27,334 bases of DNA. It comes from Chara braunii. Its lineage: Eukaryota; Streptophyta; Charophyceae; Charales; Characeae. The notes beneath the pieces are model-generated. The model did no database searches. It saw only the letters and a program-made list of their open reading frames with translations, and was not told the origin of the DNA. Where the stretch lies: contig BFEA01000055.1 of the NCBI GenBank assembly GCA_003427395.1, positions 1,612,102-1,639,435 of the forward strand. The letters are read 5' to 3'. Below, piece by piece: positions 10,340 to 19,143 of the stretch. Both the position numbers and the translations under genes were made by a program. Position 1 is the stretch's first letter. The number at the start of each line of letters is the position of its first letter.

Positions 10340-10367
10340 AAACCTAACAATTTATTTTGTTAGGTTT
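10340..10367. repeat. perfect 11-bp hairpin
   Basis: AAACCTAACAA and its reverse complement TTGTTAGGTTT are separated by six bases. The right arm overlaps the right end of the candidate inverted-repeat element. Confidence 0.8.
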
Positions 10368-10377
10368 TCATGAATTC

Positions 10378-10566
10378 TATGTTAGATTAGTTCTTCCGAT
10401 TCGGAAATGGCGCCCCAAAGGCGGGCTGAAGAGGTTGCTATAGCAATCATGGGGGCTGAATGTTTTTTTTTTTTTTTTTTTTTTTGTTAATGCCCTGGGT
10501 GTTGTAGAGGCCAAGGGGCTGAATGTGTTAACTTGATGTTTAGTTTGCTTGGTTGACTTACACAGT
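10378..10566. other. spacer with T23 run
   Basis: No gene. A run of 23 T lies at 10463-10485, and GGGGCTGAATG occurs on both sides of it. Confidence 0.6.
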
Positions 10567-11748
10567 GGTGCGGAGTCTAAACTGTCGGTAAACGGCAAGC
10601 TGTCTGCTCCTCTATCACTGACCAGATCGGTGAGGAAGGGGTGTCTTGTTGCCCCATACCTTTACCTTTTGTACGTTGAACTTATTCGATGATTCGAGGG
10701 AACCCACAAATTCCGGGTCTGCTGTTGTCGTCCGGAGAACGGTTGAAAACGGAGGCCTTTGCAGATGATTCGGTGACTTTTACGCCGATATCAGATCAAG
10801 CGTTTTATGCGCTTAGAGATACAATCGCATTGTTTTGTTACGTTTCTCAGGCAAGAGTAAACTGGGAAAAGTCATCCTTGCTTATCCCGCCAGGGGTGGA
10901 TCCCCAGCCTCTCTGGCTGTAGCGGCAGTAAGATCTGCGTTGATCCCGTGGACTACCCATAAAGGGGTCAGCTTGTATGGATGGTTGTTGGTGTTGAATA
11001 ATGCCGTGTTTTCAACAATATGGTATCAAAGAACTATTTTCCAGTTGGATATGTCGGCACAACAACTCGTCAAACATCTGGCCACACACTATTTGTGGAA
11101 AGAAGAAATGTTGTCGGCCTGGGCTACAACCTTATGAGACCTCAGACTGATGTCAACTGGACTGTGGCAAGAAGGTGGATGGCAACAGGATGGACACAGG
11201 ATACGATGCCGAGACTGGCACAAGGTCTCTCGAGATATTGGAGACTATTGTTAGATCTTCCGGTCGTCAAACAAGAGAGCCACTTGTGGCTCATAGCACA
11301 CCTAGCTGTGCCAACCGCCTCTTGGTGTGCTCCACGGACGGCCAAAGCCACACCTTTTTGCATTGAGTGCCCTGGAACGAGAATTGAGGACTTGCAACAC
11401 ATGTTGCTACACTGTGACCTTTCCCGACCTTCTTGGGAATGGTGGAGATCGAGATCAGTCCCAGTTCCTAGCCCGACAGACAAATGGTCTGATGACTTCA
11501 TCCTTTTAGGGGCAGTCACACAACGCCATCCACCTAATGGACCACTGACCTTCCCGGAAGAGACCCTTCGACGGTCTGTGCGTTGGACACTATGGACACT
11601 CAGGAACTCTGCAATCCATATGGGAGAAAGACTGACTTCGGCAACGATAAGAGCTGAGGTAAGGTCATCAAACATACCATCTCAACAGTGTGGTCTCTTA
11701 AACCACCAGTACTTGGACCAGCTATCGGCCGCGGCGCTTCCCCGTTAA
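10567..11748 (+). pseudogene. LINE reverse transcriptase fragment, frameshifted
   Basis: Remnant of a non-LTR retrotransposon ORF2, from the middle of the polymerase to the C-terminus. Starting at 10567 one frame gives KLSVNGKLSAPLSLTRSVRKG and APYLYLLYVE (polymerase motif B region, Cys-containing RKGC instead of RQGDP). Near 10685 the frame changes to one giving EAFADDSVTF (motif C with the catalytic Asp pair) and ARVNWEKSS (motif D/E region). Around 10900 it changes again (WLLVLNNAVFSTIWYQ) and near 11110 again to a long open stretch ending at 11748. That last part carries a zf-RVT-like pattern: HLWLIAHLAVPTASW, CIECPG, IEDLQHMLLHC, then WEWW. At least three frameshifts and no endonuclease: a 5'-truncated dead copy. 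It differs clearly in sequence from the LINE at 17522-24124, so it is another lineage. Confidence 0.8.
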
Positions 11749-12371
11749 CGCGCCGCGCCTATCGGGCTTCGGGGTACCGGACCACAATGGCTGGAAGCGC
11801 CAACCAAAAAAAAGTTGAAACGGCGCCCCGGCGGTTCGGCGAAACTTGGCGCGCAGGGGGTCGGCCGGCTCGACATCGATAGCTGGGCCAAGTACGCGTG
11901 GTTAAAGTCCAAAAAAAAGGGTGTACATCTAAGGCACTGGAGATTTTTCTTCAGCATTGGGATAGATTCCCTGACTTGCTCAGAGTGCAGTTGCCTCAGG
12001 GCACTTAATATCCGCAGCCTGAATTTTCAGCTTTCTTCGTCGCATGACAAAATGTTTCGTTGTGGAAGAACCTTCAGGCAGGAAGGGTGGGAAAGACTAG
12101 AGGCCGCGCTACTAGCACGAACTTGCACTGCGGACCGGCCAGCAGGGCCCGGCCGCACTCTGTGGACTGGTGCATAGGTGGAGATGTTGGGCCACCGCTG
12201 TACCTGGTCGTCCTGGTGCCCGTCTGGTGCTTCTGCCCGGGCGTAGGTGGGGGATATTCCACGTGGCAGCTCGAAGAGACGGCACGTCGGCGTGATGGAA
12301 TCAATTTGCGATTAATTAAGACGTGGCGCGGCTGATTGGGGAGCGGCTTCGACAGCACAACTCAGTAAACA
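11749..12371. other. GC-rich 5' flank of the Asn-rich gene
   Basis: No gene recognised. GC-rich with short A runs near 11806 and 11912. The last 100 bases presumably include promoter and leader of the gene starting at 12372; I see no convincing TATA box. Confidence 0.4.
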
Positions 12372-12954
12372 ATGGCCTCGACCGTGTTGACATCAACAAC
12401 GCAGTTGGCGATTGAGGCGGCATCCATGCAGGAACCTGCTGTTGCTGCCATGTTTGAAGAGGAGGGGTCTGTGCTGGAATGGGTGCAGATGCATAGGCAG
12501 CAGATGGACGAGATTTATGCGTTGCTTATTCAGCATCAACACAATATTCCAGCGGATCTTCTGGAGGAGGTTGAGGAGCTATCCAGTGGCTGGGACGAGG
12601 AGCTCCGTGAAAACCTTCCTTTGCAACGTGGGTGCCATCGAAAACGCACGGGTGATGGTGGAGTTGGGGGGTTGTACTCAAGTACTGGGGGAAGTGAAGG
12701 GAATCCTTGTAGAGCTATGGGAATGGCTGCCGGAGGGGCCTGAGGAGGGGCAGGTGCTGCGTTCGTCGTCGGACTCTTGGAATGAAGCGGACACCTCTAG
12801 TTCGGCTGCCTTCCTTATTGAGGAGGTGGTGGTTTGTCGCGGGAAGCCTGAGGAGGGGCAGGGAATTCTCGGTGAATTGGACAAGTGTTTGCTCGCTGGC
12901 GACGAGGAGTGCATTCGATCGGTGGAGGGGGCTATTACCATACGTGCGAACTGC

Positions 12955-13024
<70 letters not shown>

Positions 13025-13446
13025 GCAACAACAATAACATCAACGACAACAACAACCAAAATAACAACGGCAGCGTTTTCTCCACGTGCAGCAACGACAA
13101 CAACAATAGCACAAACGAAAGCTGTGCTGTCAACGAAGATATTGGTGGATCAACTTTCAACGACTGTGAATTACAAAATGATGATGACAATAACGATTTG
13201 GCTGGCGACAATATGACTGGGGATCACAGCAATTGCGACAACGGTCTTAATATCATTAATATAGCCGGCGATGATAAAAATAACAAGAATATTCAAGATG
13301 ATCTTAACAATGATGATAACAACGGTGGTTGGGCGGGTGATATCATGACCGGCGGGCGCAGCGATTGCGACAACAGTTTTGTTGATAACAAGAGAGCCGG
13401 TAATAACAAAAATGACAAAGCGGTTCATTGCGATACTCGTGGATTG
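12372..13446 (+). CDS. Asn/Asp-rich low-complexity protein, 5' exon, with one frame break
   Basis: Not a family I recognise. ATG 12372 sits in a very good plant start context (AACAATGGCC). The first 78 or so codons are acidic and helical (MASTVLTST, then EEEGSVLEWVQMHRQQ, DLLEEVEELSSGWDEEL). Around 12606 coding sense moves to the +1 frame (VKTFLCNVGAIENARVM, LVELWEWLPEGPEEG); either a one-base indel or a sequencing error explains it, as the distance is too short for an intron. An (AAC)23 tract gives 23 Asn, and after it Asn and Asp stay dominant with mixed AAC/AAT and GAC/GAT codons, so the bias is in the protein and not only in the microsatellite. Two related 44-residue repeats lie at about 13201 and 13333 (AGDNMTGDHSNCDN and AGDIMTGGRSDCDN). 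The exon seems to end at 13446, where GTAAGT follows in phase 0. Later exons are lost in the duplication and the gap. Confidence 0.5.
12955..13023 (+). repeat. (AAC)23 microsatellite coding poly-Asn
   Basis: Twenty-three uninterrupted AAC codons in the frame of the Asn-rich protein, followed by an imperfect AAC/AGC/AAT continuation. Confidence 0.95.
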
Positions 13447-13585
13447 GTAAGTGCGAATGGGCAGTCCCTTCCCCTATCTCCCCACTTGCCCCGGTTCNAA
13501 TGACAAAGCGGTTCATTGCGATACTCGTGGATTGGTAAGTGCGAATGGGCAGTCCCTTCCCCTATCTCCCCACTTGCCCCGGTTC
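13411..13585. other. 87-bp exact duplication around a single N (assembly join)
   Basis: The 87 bases at 13411-13497 recur without change at 13499-13585, separated only by the N at 13498. Both copies contain the splice donor (13447 and 13535). This is what two overlapping contig ends look like when they are joined without being merged. Confidence 0.85.
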
Positions 13586-14293
13586 TTCCTCTGCTGGTGC
13601 GTCTTGGGGTTGGATCGGGGGTGTGGGCGTGTGGGGTGGATGAAGGGAAGGTATAGCAAATGGGAAGATTGGGCGGGAATGTTGGCAGTGGGATGGTGGC
13701 GTGAGGGGGTGGGGTAGTATCGCTAGCGACGCTAGGATAATCTTGTTGCATAGGGGAACATGTGAGTGATTGGTTCTATCGTGCTTTTCTTGAGTATGTG
13801 GAGATTGCTCATGTTCGGCTCCTCGATCTGCCAGGTGGATAGTGAACCTGAGACGGCAGCCTTTACCTTGTGCGGCTCTTTAGGAGATAGGATTTTGCCA
13901 TATGGCAGTGTAGATGGCGCAGTGACGAACTAGTATCAGGAATAGGCGTACGGTTGCCTATGTGGCTTGTTGTGTTTTGCCACGTGGCTGTTTGCGCTTG
14001 GATGTTTCTACCCCCTTGTTTTTCGACGAACTTTTTTTCGACGAAGATTTCGCATGCATTTTTGCCTTCTCTGATTAATACCCCGTCTTTTGCTTCATAA
14101 GCTTTCAGGGAGGGCATATATCTACCGTTTCGAAGGGCGGTTGGGTCGATTGGTCTGTCACCCTCCCTACTGCTGATCGCCCTTCCTCCTCATGGTATGG
14201 TGAGGATTTACGTGGTAAACAATGAGGAGCTCAGAGTACGGATATAATCTTGGCTATGATTTTCAATCATGATGGGCAGTTAATCCCCTCAGA
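13586..14293. other. no recognisable gene; probably intron or 3' flank of the Asn-rich gene
   Basis: G/T-rich in its first part, without convincing coding frames. Two related strings, TTTTGCCATATGGCAGTG near 13894 and TTTTGCCACGTGGCTGTT near 13976, and a repeated TTTTTCGACGAA near 14020-14045 are present. Confidence 0.4.
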
Positions 14294-15215
14294 NNNNNNN
14301 NNNNNNNNNNNNNNNNNNNNNNNNNNNNNNNNNNNNNNNNNNNNNNNNNNNNNNNNNNNNNNNNNNNNNNNNNNNNNNNNNNNNNNNNNNNNNNNNNNNN
14401 NNNNNNNNNNNNNNNNNNNNNNNNNNNNNNNNNNNNNNNNNNNNNNNNNNNNNNNNNNNNNNNNNNNNNNNNNNNNNNNNNNNNNNNNNNNNNNNNNNNN
14501 NNNNNNNNNNNNNNNNNNNNNNNNNNNNNNNNNNNNNNNNNNNNNNNNNNNNNNNNNNNNNNNNNNNNNNNNNNNNNNNNNNNNNNNNNNNNNNNNNNNN
14601 NNNNNNNNNNNNNNNNNNNNNNNNNNNNNNNNNNNNNNNNNNNNNNNNNNNNNNNNNNNNNNNNNNNNNNNNNNNNNNNNNNNNNNNNNNNNNNNNNNNN
14701 NNNNNNNNNNNNNNNNNNNNNNNNNNNNNNNNNNNNNNNNNNNNNNNNNNNNNNNNNNNNNNNNNNNNNNNNNNNNNNNNNNNNNNNNNNNNNNNNNNNN
14801 NNNNNNNNNNNNNNNNNNNNNNNNNNNNNNNNNNNNNNNNNNNNNNNNNNNNNNNNNNNNNNNNNNNNNNNNNNNNNNNNNNNNNNNNNNNNNNNNNNNN
14901 NNNNNNNNNNNNNNNNNNNNNNNNNNNNNNNNNNNNNNNNNNNNNNNNNNNNNNNNNNNNNNNNNNNNNNNNNNNNNNNNNNNNNNNNNNNNNNNNNNNN
15001 NNNNNNNNNNNNNNNNNNNNNNNNNNNNNNNNNNNNNNNNNNNNNNNNNNNNNNNNNNNNNNNNNNNNNNNNNNNNNNNNNNNNNNNNNNNNNNNNNNNN
15101 NNNNNNNNNNNNNNNNNNNNNNNNNNNNNNNNNNNNNNNNNNNNNNNNNNNNNNNNNNNNNNNNNNNNNNNNNNNNNNNNNNNNNNNNNNNNNNNNNNNN
15201 NNNNNNNNNNNNNNN
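14294..15215. other. assembly gap (922 N)
   Basis: Run of N. Open frames reported through it would be meaningless. Confidence 1.
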
Positions 15216-15375
15216 TTTTTTTTTTTTTTTTTTTTTTTTTGGAATAAAGAAACAGCCTGAGCTGATGCTATGGGTGCTGGTAAGAGCAGGCACCACTAGC
15301 ACTGCCAGGGAGGCTCCATCTACTGGTGGGGAGCAGCACCTGCTGGAAAGCGGGTCCAGCGTCCCTGAACATTGT
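15216..15375 (-). repeat. R-family retroposon, copy 1
   Basis: On the minus strand this reads GGGACGCTGGACCC, TTTCCAGCAGG, TGCTGCTCCCC, GTAGATGGAGCC, then about 80 bases and a poly-A tail (25 T on the plus strand, cut by the gap). The arms CTGGA and TCCAG form a hairpin, and GCTCC with GGAGC form a second one. Confidence 0.65.
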
Positions 15376-15514
15376 ACAGTACTTGTTTGTGTGAATAAAC
15401 ATACATTTGTGTCGACTGCTAGTTATCCTGAGTTGTTGGCATACACGATAGTCTAAAGTATCCTGGTTTTTGCTGACATAGCACAGTCCTTTTCATTTTC
15501 ATTACCATCAAAGG

Positions 15515-15699
15515 ACGTTCCCTGCTCAGTTAATCCCCGGGATTCCAGGGTAATCAATGCTGGCAGGGGGAGGTTCTCTCAATTTTTGTCAAAAAAGATC
15601 CCTGTTGAAGCTGGAAATGTCCTTATGGGACGCTGGACCCTGTTCCAGCACGTGCTGCTCCCCACGAATAGATTGGAGCATTTGTGAAAAATAAAATAA

Positions 15700-15738
<39 letters not shown>

Positions 15739-15745
15739 TTTAGAA
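15515..15745 (+). repeat. R-family retroposon, copy 2, with (AAT)n tail
   Basis: Contains CCAGGGTAATCAATGCTGGCA near 15543 (also found in copy 5), then the conserved 3' part GGGACGCTGGACCC, TTCCAGCACG, TGCTGCTCCCC, ATAGATTGGAGCAT, and an A-rich tail that becomes an (AAT)n microsatellite at about 15700-15739. Confidence 0.65.
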
Positions 15746-15762
15746 AATAAATAAAATTAAAT

Positions 15763-15880
15763 GGGCCTAGTGCCCAAGGCTGATGTTTCGAATGATAAAA
15801 ACGAGGCCGGGGTCCTTGATCTCAGCCGAAACCGGGTACTAATGGTAATGGCCCCCGGCCCGGAGCCTCCATCTATCTGT
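15763..15880 (-). repeat. S-family SINE-like repeat, copy 1
   Basis: Shares GTGCCCAAGRCTGATRTT and a following purine-rich part with the repeat at 24269-24400, where the same body ends in a long poly-A on the minus strand. Here the corresponding end abuts the A/T-rich tail of R copy 2, so the two repeats lie tail to tail. I see no convincing tRNA-type internal promoter boxes. Confidence 0.45.
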
Positions 15881-15892
15881 GCATTTCTAGAA

Positions 15893-15996
15893 GGGACACT
15901 GGGCCCGGTTCCCAGCACCTGCTGTTCCCCACGAATAGACTGGAGCATGGTTTCAAAACGAAACAAAAACGAAAAAAGAAAAGAAAAAAGAAAAAA
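15893..15996 (+). repeat. R-family retroposon, copy 3
   Basis: GGGACACTGGGCCC, TTCCCAGCACC, TGCTGTTCCCC, ATAGACTGGAGCAT, then an A-rich tail with GAAAA and AAACG repeats. The first stem is CTGGG with CCCAG in place of CTGGA with TCCAG, a paired change that keeps the hairpin. Confidence 0.65.
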
Positions 15997-16484
15997 TGAC
16001 AAATCCCATTCACACCTTTCCAACCTCGAACGACAGCCTGAGGACTTCTTTGACAGAATCTGGACACAATTGTGGTCAAAAGCATCCAGCAACGTCCCAG
16101 CCTTGTCTGCCCAGTACCCCTGTCCGCAATTTTGCAGCGGGCCGGGACAAGATAGCTGGAAAACAAACTGGTGTAAGGCGCTGTGCTGCAGGCTCTGGCC
16201 TGCACTCTCACAATGCAATTTCGAGGTTCCAGGGGCAAGGTCCCACTTGCACGGATTAAGAGATTCTGGCCGTTGATCTTGGCTATCTACGGTCAATATC
16301 GCTTAATTCGTGTAAGTGGGACCCAGCCCCAGGTCTCTTTCTGCCCCCTCCCGGCATTCAACACAGCCCCCTCTAATCTGAGGTTAAGGGTGCCGGTTAG
16401 AGGCCGTGCATGCACGGCGGGGCCTGATGCCCTAAAATACACGTTGTTCAATAACTACTGTGTGAAAGGGCCTGCGGAACCCGT
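15997..16484. other. no recognisable gene
   Basis: Open frames exist on both strands but carry no motif I recognise. Probably old repeat sequence. Confidence 0.4.
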
Positions 16485-16594
16485 GGGCAGTTGGCCCGCC
16501 TTGGAGTGACCAGGCCCGCATGTTGTCCGAGCGGAGTTCACGGGCAGTTGGCCCGCCTTGGAGTGACCAGGCCCGCATGTTGTCCGAGCGGAGT
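16485..16594. repeat. 57-bp period duplication, two copies
   Basis: A 53-base segment starting GGGCAGTTGGCCCGCC at 16485 is repeated exactly at 16542, with a four-base linker. Confidence 0.95.
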
Positions 16595-16959
16595 GTGTTG
16601 ATTGCCGTGTCCGTGGTGTGGACCAGGTGTTGTGTGTGTGGTGTGAGTTCAAGGACGCCACAGCCCTGGAGGTGGGTGGGATATCACGACCGGTATGGTA
16701 TCCAGTTTTCATAACACCTCCAAGGGTCCAGTAGGCCTTAACTGATGCCTGAGCCCACAGGAGTCTGAAAATGCTGTTATGGCCTAACCAAAGGTACTAC
16801 CTTTTTGTCTTTTTCTTCTACCCTACCTGCTACCTCTTAATTTTGGCCTCCGCGACCTCTTTTCACCTACTCTACCCGCTGCAACTCTAACCGTACATGG
16901 CCACAGGTTACGACCAGGCACGTAAGGGCCATTCCAGCACACAGACTGTCCCCAGCGGG

Positions 16960-16960
<1 letters not shown>
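16595..16960. other. no recognisable gene
   Basis: G/T-rich then C/T-rich unique-looking sequence. I see nothing coding or structured in it. Confidence 0.4.
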
Positions 16961-17002
<42 letters not shown>

Positions 17003-17247
17003 TACTCACGCAAAAAGGTAAGCACATCAGATATCAGCAAGCACTCAGACTACCCCCCCCCCCCCCCCCCCAGCAGACAAAAGAAATCTCAGCAGAACAT
17101 GGAAATCGCAGCAACGCTCAGAACACACAACATTTCTCAGTCTGCACTTCTGCAGGTCATTAGATTCTTCTTCTTCTTCTTCTTCTTCTTCTTCTTCTTT
17201 CTCCTCCTCCTCCTCCTCCTCCTCCTCCTCCTCCTCTTCTTCTTCTT
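16961..17247. repeat. microsatellite cluster: (CA)n, C19, (TTC)n, (TCC)n
   Basis: (CA)n at 16961-16999, a run of 19 C at 17053-17071, (TTC)n at about 17165-17199, (TCC)n at 17201-17236 and a second short (TTC)n to 17247. A further (CTT)n lies near 17318-17337. Confidence 0.95.
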
Positions 17248-17463
17248 ATACTGTCTGACCAGACACTTTGACTATACTGTCCTCAACTGGATTCTTAGCC
17301 ATTGGCATCGCTATGCTCTTCTTCTTCTTCTTCTTCCTGGTTCCTGAGGGATCCGAACCCCTTTCCCTCCACGGGACAGATATTGTATCTAGCCACAACT
17401 TCCCACAAGTATCATAAGTAAAGAGCAGCTGGACTTGAAGCTGTTGTCCGCCTTTCTTATAGC

Positions 17464-17534
17464 GGGATGCTGAACCCCTTTCCAGCACCTTGCACAGCTG
17501 TTGCTCCCTATCAACAGCTGCATGGAGCCTCTAG
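17464..17534 (+). repeat. R-family retroposon, copy 4, degenerate
   Basis: GGGATGCTGAACCC, TTTCCAGCACC, TTGCTCCCT and ATGGAGCCT match the R consensus in order, with a small insertion between. The first stem has a mismatch. It has no A tail and runs straight into the LINE ORF1 frame; the ATG at 17522 is inside the R match. Confidence 0.45.
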
Positions 17535-19104
17535 GAACAAGGCTATTACTGAAAGACAAGCAGCGAATGGACGGCTGGAAAAGGTTGAGGTGCGGCAGAT
17601 CGGAAGTTCGCATCTACCCTTGGCTCCCGAAGAAACTTGGTCCAGATGAGAAACGGGAGCAAATGATGAGAGATCATTTATGGGTCGAACTGAGGCACAT
17701 ACCGGTAGAGATACAAGCAACCTTTATCCATGACTTTGGCCAGAGATATGACATAATTGACTTCATAGACCCGCTCCCGGCCTATGTAGCCAAGAGGGAC
17801 GACTATCTTATGCTGGCCCTTGACCTGCCATGGGATCAGCCCTTCTCCCTCGATGACATCATTCCCTACAAAGTAGGGGGGAAGGTGTACCAAATACACA
17901 CAGCGCACAAGCTTCGACCATGGTGTTTCAAGTGTCGTGCGTACGGCCACCTGTGCACTGAGACAGCGTGTCCCCACCACCCCTTGAGGCAAAACAGGGC
18001 CACGGGTCGGCTTCAACGTGACCCCTTTTCAACTCTCAAATGGCGAACGGTCGATGCAGGCCATGAAGGTTGGGTATACTCGGAAGAGAGGGATGGGGAA
18101 GGTAGAATAAGGGGATGGATATGGGAAGGGCAGGGAGAACCAAGTCGGGAAACACACCCTCCAAACACTTGGACGCCCCCACAATCACCAGGGAGGAACC
18201 AACCTCCCCCCCAGGCAGCTTCTCCGGGAAGGCAGTCAGGGGAAAAAGCCCCTTCCCATCTCCCTCCCCCGCAAAGTGCACGGATCGAGCAGTCCCCAGA
18301 TGCCCCTCCTCCCAAGGCATTAACTGGAAAGGGAGGACAGAACCCCGGGGACCGTGGCACAGAGGAACAGACAAGGGGACAAAGCGACTTAGGTTCATCC
18401 CAACAGCTCAGGGATGAAACAGAGGAGGCGGGAGGCGGGACAAAAGACAGCGAAGGGGGAGAAGAGAGAAAGGAAACTGAGACCGGACCTGGTACCCCTA
18501 CAAGAAAAAAAACAATGGCAGCCCGGGGAAGCACCAACAGGCTTGACGGTGAACGCAGAGGGGGGCGGAGGGTATATGGATGAGGCAAATGGGATAGGGG
18601 AAATTGAAAACCAGAAACAACAGGGAGTGGTGGAGCCCTTGACAAAACCACCAGACCCGCCGGGAGGGGAGTTGGTTAGCAAAAGACAAAAAATGCGCCA
18701 TTTATTGGAAAACGGCGTTGCTTCACCCCCCCTTCCTCGAGGTAAGATCCTGGTGGTACCAGTAAGGGAGAAGGAAGGAAAATGGGAGGTAGGCCTGATT
18801 GAACCCCCCCACGCCAGACATGGGGAAACCACCTTACAAGGAAACCACCTTACAGTCCTATGTGCGAAAAAAATTCCACATAGGAGCAGTGGTCACGAAA
18901 GTGGCATCTTACGGACAAACCAGGACGGTGTACGTCCTCTGTGACCCAAACAAAGAAATGAGTCTGAAATGGGCCTCCAGGAACTCACTGCTTGATTTGC
19001 AGCTTCTCAAAATCAGGCCCAATAACACTTGGTCAGAGGAAGAAGTGCAGGATATCTTCATCAGACTTCTCAGAGAGGGTCCGCTGTCAGGGTTGGAGGA
19101 ATGA
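17522..19104 (+). pseudogene. LINE ORF1: DUF4283-like, zinc-knuckle RNA-binding protein, two frame breaks
   Basis: Nucleic-acid-binding protein of a LINE. From ATG 17522 (MEPLGTRLLLKDKQ; an ATG at 17501 is also in frame) the order is: a DUF4283-like region (VRIYPWLPKKLG, LWVELRHIPVE, FIDPLPAYVAKRDD), a zinc knuckle WCFKCRAYGH followed by LCTETAC at about 17923-17970, and a long Pro/Gln/Gly/Glu-rich linker. The frame changes near 18485-18515, close to a run of A, to one giving PLQEKKQWQ and GKILVVPVREKEGKW. It changes again at 18824-18855, where a 16-bp tandem duplication (GGAAACCACCTTACA plus one base) accounts for the shift. The last part, SYVRKKFHIGAVV to REGPLSGLEE, ends at 19104. The start may be truncated. 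The zinc knuckle has CX2CX4HX6C spacing, longer than the usual CX2CX4HX4C. Confidence 0.7.
18824..18855 (+). repeat. 16-bp tandem duplication inside LINE ORF1
   Basis: GGAAACCACCTTACAA at 18824-18839 is followed directly by GGAAACCACCTTACAG at 18840-18855. Sixteen is not a multiple of three, so it shifts the frame exactly where ORF1 sense moves from one frame to the next. Confidence 0.9.
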
Positions 19105-19143
19105 AATTCCATTAACTGGGTGCGCAAAAAAAAAAAAAAAAAC

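Larger units (their letters stand above)
9267..10377. mobile_element. possible non-autonomous element with short terminal inverted repeats
   Basis: The sequence GAATTCRTGAAAACCTRAC followed by AAAA is present at 9267-9290 and, inverted, at 10354-10377, matching at 21 of 24 positions. The 1.1 kb between is AT-rich with no gene and contains five of the palindrome copies. I could not identify a target-site duplication, and AAACCTAAC-like strings also occur singly nearby (9294, 10340), so chance or another process is possible. Confidence 0.3.

Noticed and set aside
10340-10367. Telomere-like AAACCTAAC string
   Set aside because: Single copies forming a hairpin, not a tandem telomeric repeat.
11021-11033. 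TGGTATCAAAG, similar to a retrotransposon primer-binding site
   Set aside because: It lies inside coding sense of the LINE fragment (STIWYQR), with no LTR nearby.
12678-13428. Leu/Val/Ile-rich open frames opposite the Asn-rich gene
   Set aside because: They are the reverse reading of AAC/GAC-rich codons; the plus-strand frame has the start context, mixed codons and splice donor.
14250-15302. Long open frames across the N block
   Set aside because: They exist only because N has no stop codons.
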